A DNA stretch of 46,119 bases. Origin: VRUE01 sp036266075. Lineage in GTDB: Bacteria > Actinomycetota > Thermoleophilia > Solirubrobacterales > 70-9. Below the pieces are notes generated by a model, which worked only from the letters and a program-made list of their open reading frames with translations, had not been told where the DNA came from and searched no databases. Shown in pieces: positions 42,212 to 46,119 of this stretch. The stretch's first letter is position 1. The number at the start of each line of letters is the position of its first letter. The stretch covers positions 1-46,119 of the forward strand of contig DATANV010000008.1 in NCBI GenBank assembly GCA_036266075.1, read 5' to 3'. Position numbers and translations under genes: made by a program.

Positions 42212-45200
42212 TTGCGACCTCCCTGGTTGCTCTTGGCCGCTCGCTTGTGAGCTGAGCGCTTCTTGTGAGCCCGCCGTTTCTTGTGCTTTTTGGCTTTCTT
42301 GTGAGCCGCAGGCGGATTGCCAGCCCCGGAGAAGCCGAGGCTCGAGGGGGTGGTGCCCGGCGGCGGTGAGGCAGGCGGCTGGCAGGCGTCGCCCTGGCAT
42401 ACGGCCGGCGGGGTGGCGTTCTGGGATGCGATGCCGCCGCCGACCCGCGCGTCGTAGAGGTCGACCAGGTCGTCGCTGTCGCTTCTGACCAGCTGCTGGC
42501 GGGTCGTGAAGAAGACGTCATGACCAGAGGGGCTGGCGTTGAGGAAGTAGGAGATGCAGTTGCACTGACCGGTCGAAATCAGCTGCAGCGTCTCGGCTTC
42601 GGTGTCATAGACGTAGACGTCGCGCTTGCCGTTGGAGTCGCGCTCGACCAGGGGGTCGGGCGTGTCGAAGAAGACGTAGTGGCCGTCCTCGGTCACCGGT
42701 GAGTTCATGCCGGTGAAGGGGCCAGCGCTTACTCCCGGCAGGCTCATCTCTATGAAGCTGGCGCTGCCCAGCGGCGGCTCGCCGGAGGGATCGCAGGAGA
42801 CGCAGGAGAGCCTGCCGCTGTCGGCGTCGAAGAGGAAGAGCTCGCGGCAGCCGGCCCCCGTGGGCATCCCGCCGTAGTACTCGATACAGGAGTCGCCAGC
42901 CGGAACGGAGTCGTAGCCGGTCAGCGGCTTCCGCGAGGCGAAGAGCAACGAGCGCCCGTCGGCGGTCATCCGTGCTTGGGTGTACTTGGACAATGCGTTA
43001 GGTGCGCCTTCCTCTCCCAGGGTCGGTTCCTCGTTCACGACTTCTCGAAGGGCTATCCGGTGGACTTCGCCGTCATGCAGGGAGAAGAGGATGTGGTTTT
43101 TGAATCCGAGGATGGCGCTGTCGATCCCAGTCCAGTAGGAGTAGGCGCCGTCCTCGCTGACGTCGACGACGTGCTCGGGGACCACCGTGGCGCCGGTCGG
43201 AAGGAGCTTCAGCCGCTGCCCTTCGGGGGCTTCTGCGTCGTAGCGGTAGATCGAGGTGTGGCCGTCGGTGTCGGCGTCGAGCAGAGCCTCTTTGGAGATG
43301 AAGAAGACGTGCTTGCCGTCGGGGGTGGCGGCCTGGAACTGCGAGCGGCCAGGGCCTCCGGGGTCGGGAGTCGAGCGCTGCGAGGCATCGATCTGAACCG
43401 TGTGGGCGGCGTCTTCGCGCAGGTAGAGGCTGCCCCAGTAGCCGTTAATAGGGCGACTGGTCACCCCGGCCGTGAAGAAGACCCTGGAGCCGTCCGCGGA
43501 GATGGCGTTTTGGATCTGCGGGTAGGTGCCGGCGGCTGCGGGTGCCCCCGGTTCGGTCATCGCGCCGCTGCCGGCGACCGACTCAGTAGCCACACAGGGC
43601 GGCGTCGCGCAGGCCGAGTCAGGGAGGATGCCTGTCAAGCTCAGGCTGCCTTCGTCCCATTCGTAGAGCTTCTGCAGGCCGCCGCTCGCCTCGGGGAGGA
43701 GATTGTCGGTGTCCTCGAAGAGGATCTGACCGAAGTCCGCCGAGGCGCCGGCAAACTGGATGTGGGCACTGTCCCCGATCGGCTCCTCGCCCAGCGGCGC
43801 CGTCGAGTCGCTCAGCAGCTGGAAGCTAGGCGCGCCGCTGTCCATGCCGGTTGCGAGATAGAGGTTGGTCGCGCCGACGACGTTCGGCGTCGCGACGCCG
43901 GGGACCGGAGAGTCACCGCGGAAGACGCCGGCACCCAGGTCCTTGGAGAAGAAGCCGACGTAGGAGCTGCCCCTGAAGCCATTCTGCGCGGGAGGGGTGG
44001 GCTGGAAGGGGGTGATCGGGGTGGCGCTCCACCCATCTGGGCCGCGAACGGCCCGGTATTCGCCGCCCCCCAGGGGCAGCGTCGGCGCGCCGGCGAAGGC
44101 CGCCGTCGAGAGGTAGGTGAGGGCGTTGCCGTCGGGCCTGATGCGGGTCCGCAGCGGGTTGGTGCTGATGTCGGTGGCGCCCTTCTGCAGCGGGCTGACC
44201 ATCTCGTAGGCGCGGCATTCGGGCAGGTTTGCCGCAGGGCCGACCTGCAGGTCCGCGTTGGAGCAGGCGCTTGGAGCAGATGCGGTCGTGAAGCCGCGCG
44301 AGGCGCTCGAGACCTCTCCAGCTGGGTTTTTGGCGATCAGGCGGTAGCTATAGGCGGTTCCCGGCGAGAGACCGGAGATGTCGGCGCCGACGAACTCAAA
44401 GCCGTTGCCCGAGCCCGCATCTCCGTCTTTGGAGGCAGGGACCGAGATGCAGGGGTTTGAGGCGCAATCGCTCGTTCCCCACTGGAAGTAGTAGGTCGTC
44501 TGGGAGTTCTGGGGGTTGACGCGGCCGTTCAGGCGAGCGGAGCTCGCCTTTACCTGGGTCGCGGCGGTTGCTTCGACCTGTGGGGCAATCGCTTCGGTCG
44601 TAAGGGAGGGGTTCGGGGCGCCGGAGGTGACTTCGCCGCCGACGTTCTCGGCTTTGAGCCTGACCGAGTAGCCGGTGTTCGGTTCGAGCCCTTCGAGCTC
44701 ATCGGAGACCGCCTGGGGCCCCGAGCCTTCGATCGGCCCCTGGTCTCCCAGGGAGATCCATTTGACTCCGTCGCGGGTGTATTCGAAGCGGTAGGTGGTC
44801 GCCTGGTTTTCTCCCGTCCCCATCGGATCGACGGTCCCCGTCAGATGGGCGGAGTCCGAATCGAAGCTCGTCACCGCGTCGATCGTCACCGCCGGAGCGG
44901 TGGCGACCGGTTTGGCCGGGGTTTCGAAGGAGAGCGTGGCTTTGTCTTCGCCGGCTTTGCTTTTGGCAATCAGCGTGACTTCATAGGTGGTTTCCGGCGT
45001 GAGTCCCGTGGTGTCGTCTGAGACTTCGTGGTCTGCCCCGTCGGTTGGGATCGAGCGATCTCCCTGCAGGCCCGGGCAGGCGGGGGTGCACTGGAAGCGG
45101 TAGGTCGTTTCCTGGGCTTCTTTGGTCCCGCCGGAGTTGACCGTGCCCGAGAAGTGAGCGGAGTCGAATTTGAGGCTCGAGACCGGGTCCAATTCGGCGC

Positions 45201-46119
45201 TCGGCGGGGCGGGGAATTCGGCCGGGCCGTAGATGCGAACCTTGTCTTCTGGCCCGCCAACGCCGTCGATGTTGTTGGAGACGAAGAGCTTGCCCGATGC
45301 CGTATCGACGGCGATGCCGGCCGCATTGTCTGGAGTTTCGGCGGTGGCGATCAGGTTGCCGTCTTTGTCGTAATGCCCGACGCCTAGATCGTTTCCGAAG
45401 TAGACGTCTTCGTTGGAGGGATCGACGCTGAGCGCGAGGGGCAGATCCGCGACCACAACGACCCCGTTGCCCGAGGCATCGGCCGTGCCGCCGCCGCCGG
45501 GAAAGCTCGAGAGGGGGTACTTCGTGCCGTCGACGTAGAGGCTGATCGCGCTGGCGGCGAGAAGGCCGCCCCCTTCTCTGAATTTGACGCCGGTGATCTG
45601 CGAGTCGAAGTCGCCGTTGGCAACCGGCTGGGCGCTCGGCACGTATTTGTCGATGCTCGTAGGTACGAAACTGAAGCTGTGGTGCACTTCATCGAAGACG
45701 CTGTGGCCGTAGCTGACGTAGAGGTTGCCGGCGGCGTCGACGGCCAGGCCCCGGGCGGTGTCTTCGAGGGCAGCGTGGTCGGTCAGCGGGTTGCCCGAGC
45801 CGTCGATCGTGCCAAGCAGCGCGCCCTGGGGCGAGTAGACGTTGACTTGGCCGTTGACGACGAGGTAGACGTCGCCCGCGGTGGCGCCGGGGGAGCCGGC
45901 CGGGGCGACGGCCACCTCGCCGGCAAACGGGATTTTGGCGAGGTTGGTCCCGGCACCGGATCCCGCGGTGAAGTTGTTAGGGACGCCGGCGGTGGTGAAC
46001 CGGTAGAGGCGGCTGTTGTCGCCGCTGTTCTTGTCGACGACATACAGGATGTGCGCTTGCTGGTCGACGGCGAGGTGCTGAGGCCAAAAGAATTTGGTCG
46101 CGCTCGTCCCGTCCGGTCC
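42208..46119 (-). CDS. Giant secreted beta-propeller/Fn3-like protein, N-terminus outside window
   Basis: 1303 residues present; the frame is open to the window edge, so the N-terminus is missing. Residues ~1-300 are NHL-like repeats (FWPQHLAVDQQAHILYVVDK, LAVDAAGNLYVSYG, IAVDTASGKLFVSNN). Three Fn3-like domains follow (~308-613; LTPETTYEVTLIAKSKAGED, LEPNTGYSVRLKAENVGGE, LSPGTAYSYRLIAKNPAGE). Then NLPECRAYEMVSPLQKGATD opens a TolB/WD40-like propeller (ISADGSRVFFTAGV, ATPDGKHVFFISKEAL, VTEDGHYVFFDTPDPL). The last ~35 residues are Lys/Arg/His-rich (KKHKKRRAHKKRSAHKR). It is translationally coupled to the next secreted protein (GTGA). Likely a surface adhesion or carbohydrate-contact protein; activity unknown. 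Confidence 0.82.
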   Translation of the reverse strand, partial: GPDGTSATKFFWPQHLAVDQQAHILYVVDKNSGDNSRLYRFTTAGVPNNFTAGSGAGTNLAKIPFAGEVAVAPAGSPGATAGDVYLVVNGQVNVYSPQGALLGTIDGSGNPLTDHAALEDTARGLAVDAAGNLYVSYGHSVFDEVHHSFSFVPTSIDKYVPSAQPVANGDFDSQITGVKFREGGGLLAASAISLYVDGTKYPLSSFPGGGGTADASGNGVVVVADLPLALSVDPSNEDVYFGNDLGVGHYDKDGNLIATAETPDNAAGIAVDTASGKLFVSNNIDGVGGPEDKVRIYGPAEFPAPPSAELDPVSSLKFDSAHFSGTVNSGGTKEAQETTYRFQCTPACPGLQGDRSIPTDGADHEVSDDTTGLTPETTYEVTLIAKSKAGEDKATLSFETPAKPVATAPAVTIDAVTSFDSDSAHLTGTVDPMGTGENQATTYRFEYTRDGVKWISLGDQGPIEGSGPQAVSDELEGLEPNTGYSVRLKAENVGGEVTSGAPNPSLTTEAIAPQVEATAATQVKASSARLNGRVNPQNSQTTYYFQWGTSDCASNPCISVPASKDGDAGSGNGFEFVGADISGLSPGTAYSYRLIAKNPAGEVSSASRGFTTASAPSACSNADLQVGPAANLPECRAYEMVSPLQKGATDISTNPLRTRIRPDGNALTYLSTAAFAGAPTLPLGGGEYRAVRGPDGWSATPITPFQPTPPAQNGFRGSSYVGFFSKDLGAGVFRGDSPVPGVATPNVVGATNLYLATGMDSGAPSFQLLSDSTAPLGEEPIGDSAHIQFAGASADFGQILFEDTDNLLPEASGGLQKLYEWDEGSLSLTGILPDSACATPPCVATESVAGSGAMTEPGAPAAAGTYPQIQNAISADGSRVFFTAGVTSRPINGYWGSLYLREDAAHTVQIDASQRSTPDPGGPGRSQFQAATPDGKHVFFISKEALLDADTDGHTSIYRYDAEAPEGQRLKLLPTGATVVPEHVVDVSEDGAYSYWTGIDSAILGFKNHILFSLHDGEVHRIALREVVNEEPTLGEEGAPNALSKYTQARMTADGRSLLFASRKPLTGYDSVPAGDSCIEYYGGMPTGAGCRELFLFDADSGRLSCVSCDPSGEPPLGSASFIEMSLPGVSAGPFTGMNSPVTEDGHYVFFDTPDPLVERDSNGKRDVYVYDTEAETLQLISTGQCNCISYFLNASPSGHDVFFTTRQQLVRSDSDDLVDLYDARVGGGIASQNATPPAVCQGDACQPPASPPPGTTPSSLGFSGAGNPPAAHKKAKKHKKRRAHKKRSAHKRAAKSNQGGRK

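Overview
The window is G+C-rich with short intergenic gaps and many GTG or TTG starts. It carries F420-type luciferase-like oxidoreductases, ergothioneine genes (egtB, egtD), a CtpE-like P-type ATPase, GlpX, a split NAD(P) transhydrogenase and a DUF5679 zinc ribbon. Together with large secreted proteins of the 'CRAYEMVSP' type and a collagen-like protein, this points to an actinobacterium, most likely of the Thermoleophilia/Solirubrobacterales. That assignment is inference; no rRNA gene is present. I see no tRNA, rRNA, CRISPR array or transposase gene, and no gene-free stretch longer than 300 bases.

Layout. 1-13.2 kb is a surface-polysaccharide locus: a cut-off methyltransferase, a DegT-type aminotransferase, two GT4 glycosyltransferases, a secreted glycosidase coupled to an O-antigen-ligase-like polymerase, and a Gly-rich membrane-anchored protein. 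A tightly overlapping four-gene operon follows (Gfo/Idh/MocA oxidoreductase, hexapeptide acetyltransferase, DegT aminotransferase, UDP-GlcNAc 2-epimerase), matching the steps to a UDP-2,3-diacetamido-uronic acid. Then come a phosphopantetheinyl transferase and a priming sugar-phosphate transferase. 13.2-22.1 kb holds pilT, glpX, a lipoprotein, an RHH/PIN toxin-antitoxin pair, an LLM oxidoreductase, an orphan HipA kinase, egtD, egtB and an SDR. 22.1-30.8 kb holds a Vps62-like anchored protein, an AbiEi/DUF559 protein, the pntA1-pntA2-pntB operon, another LLM oxidoreductase and a P-type ATPase. 30.8-35.7 kb is an acyl-CoA/lipid-oxidation group (thiolase, enoyl-CoA hydratase, Baeyer-Villiger-type monooxygenase, PaaI thioesterase) plus a GGCT-fold protein. 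35.8-46.1 kb holds a coiled-coil membrane protein, a DUF5679 protein, an AAA/DUF4143 ATPase, a collagen-like protein and two very large secreted proteins, the last cut by the window edge.

The main unexpected signal is a set of palindromic repeat elements at the 3' ends of genes. One 50-bp family has five intergenic copies plus one expanded copy inside egtB. In all six the element has the same orientation relative to its host or preceding gene. Three unrelated proteins take their stop codon and a shared C-terminal GRAGT from it. A second family of about 105 bp has two copies whose four core differences form two complementary pairs, which looks like compensatory change in a folded structure. 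Its copies contain the stop codons of the thioesterase and the thiolase. A third element, a perfect 23-bp-arm palindrome, contains the stop codon of the monooxygenase. From 22 to 35 kb almost every transcription unit ends in such an element.
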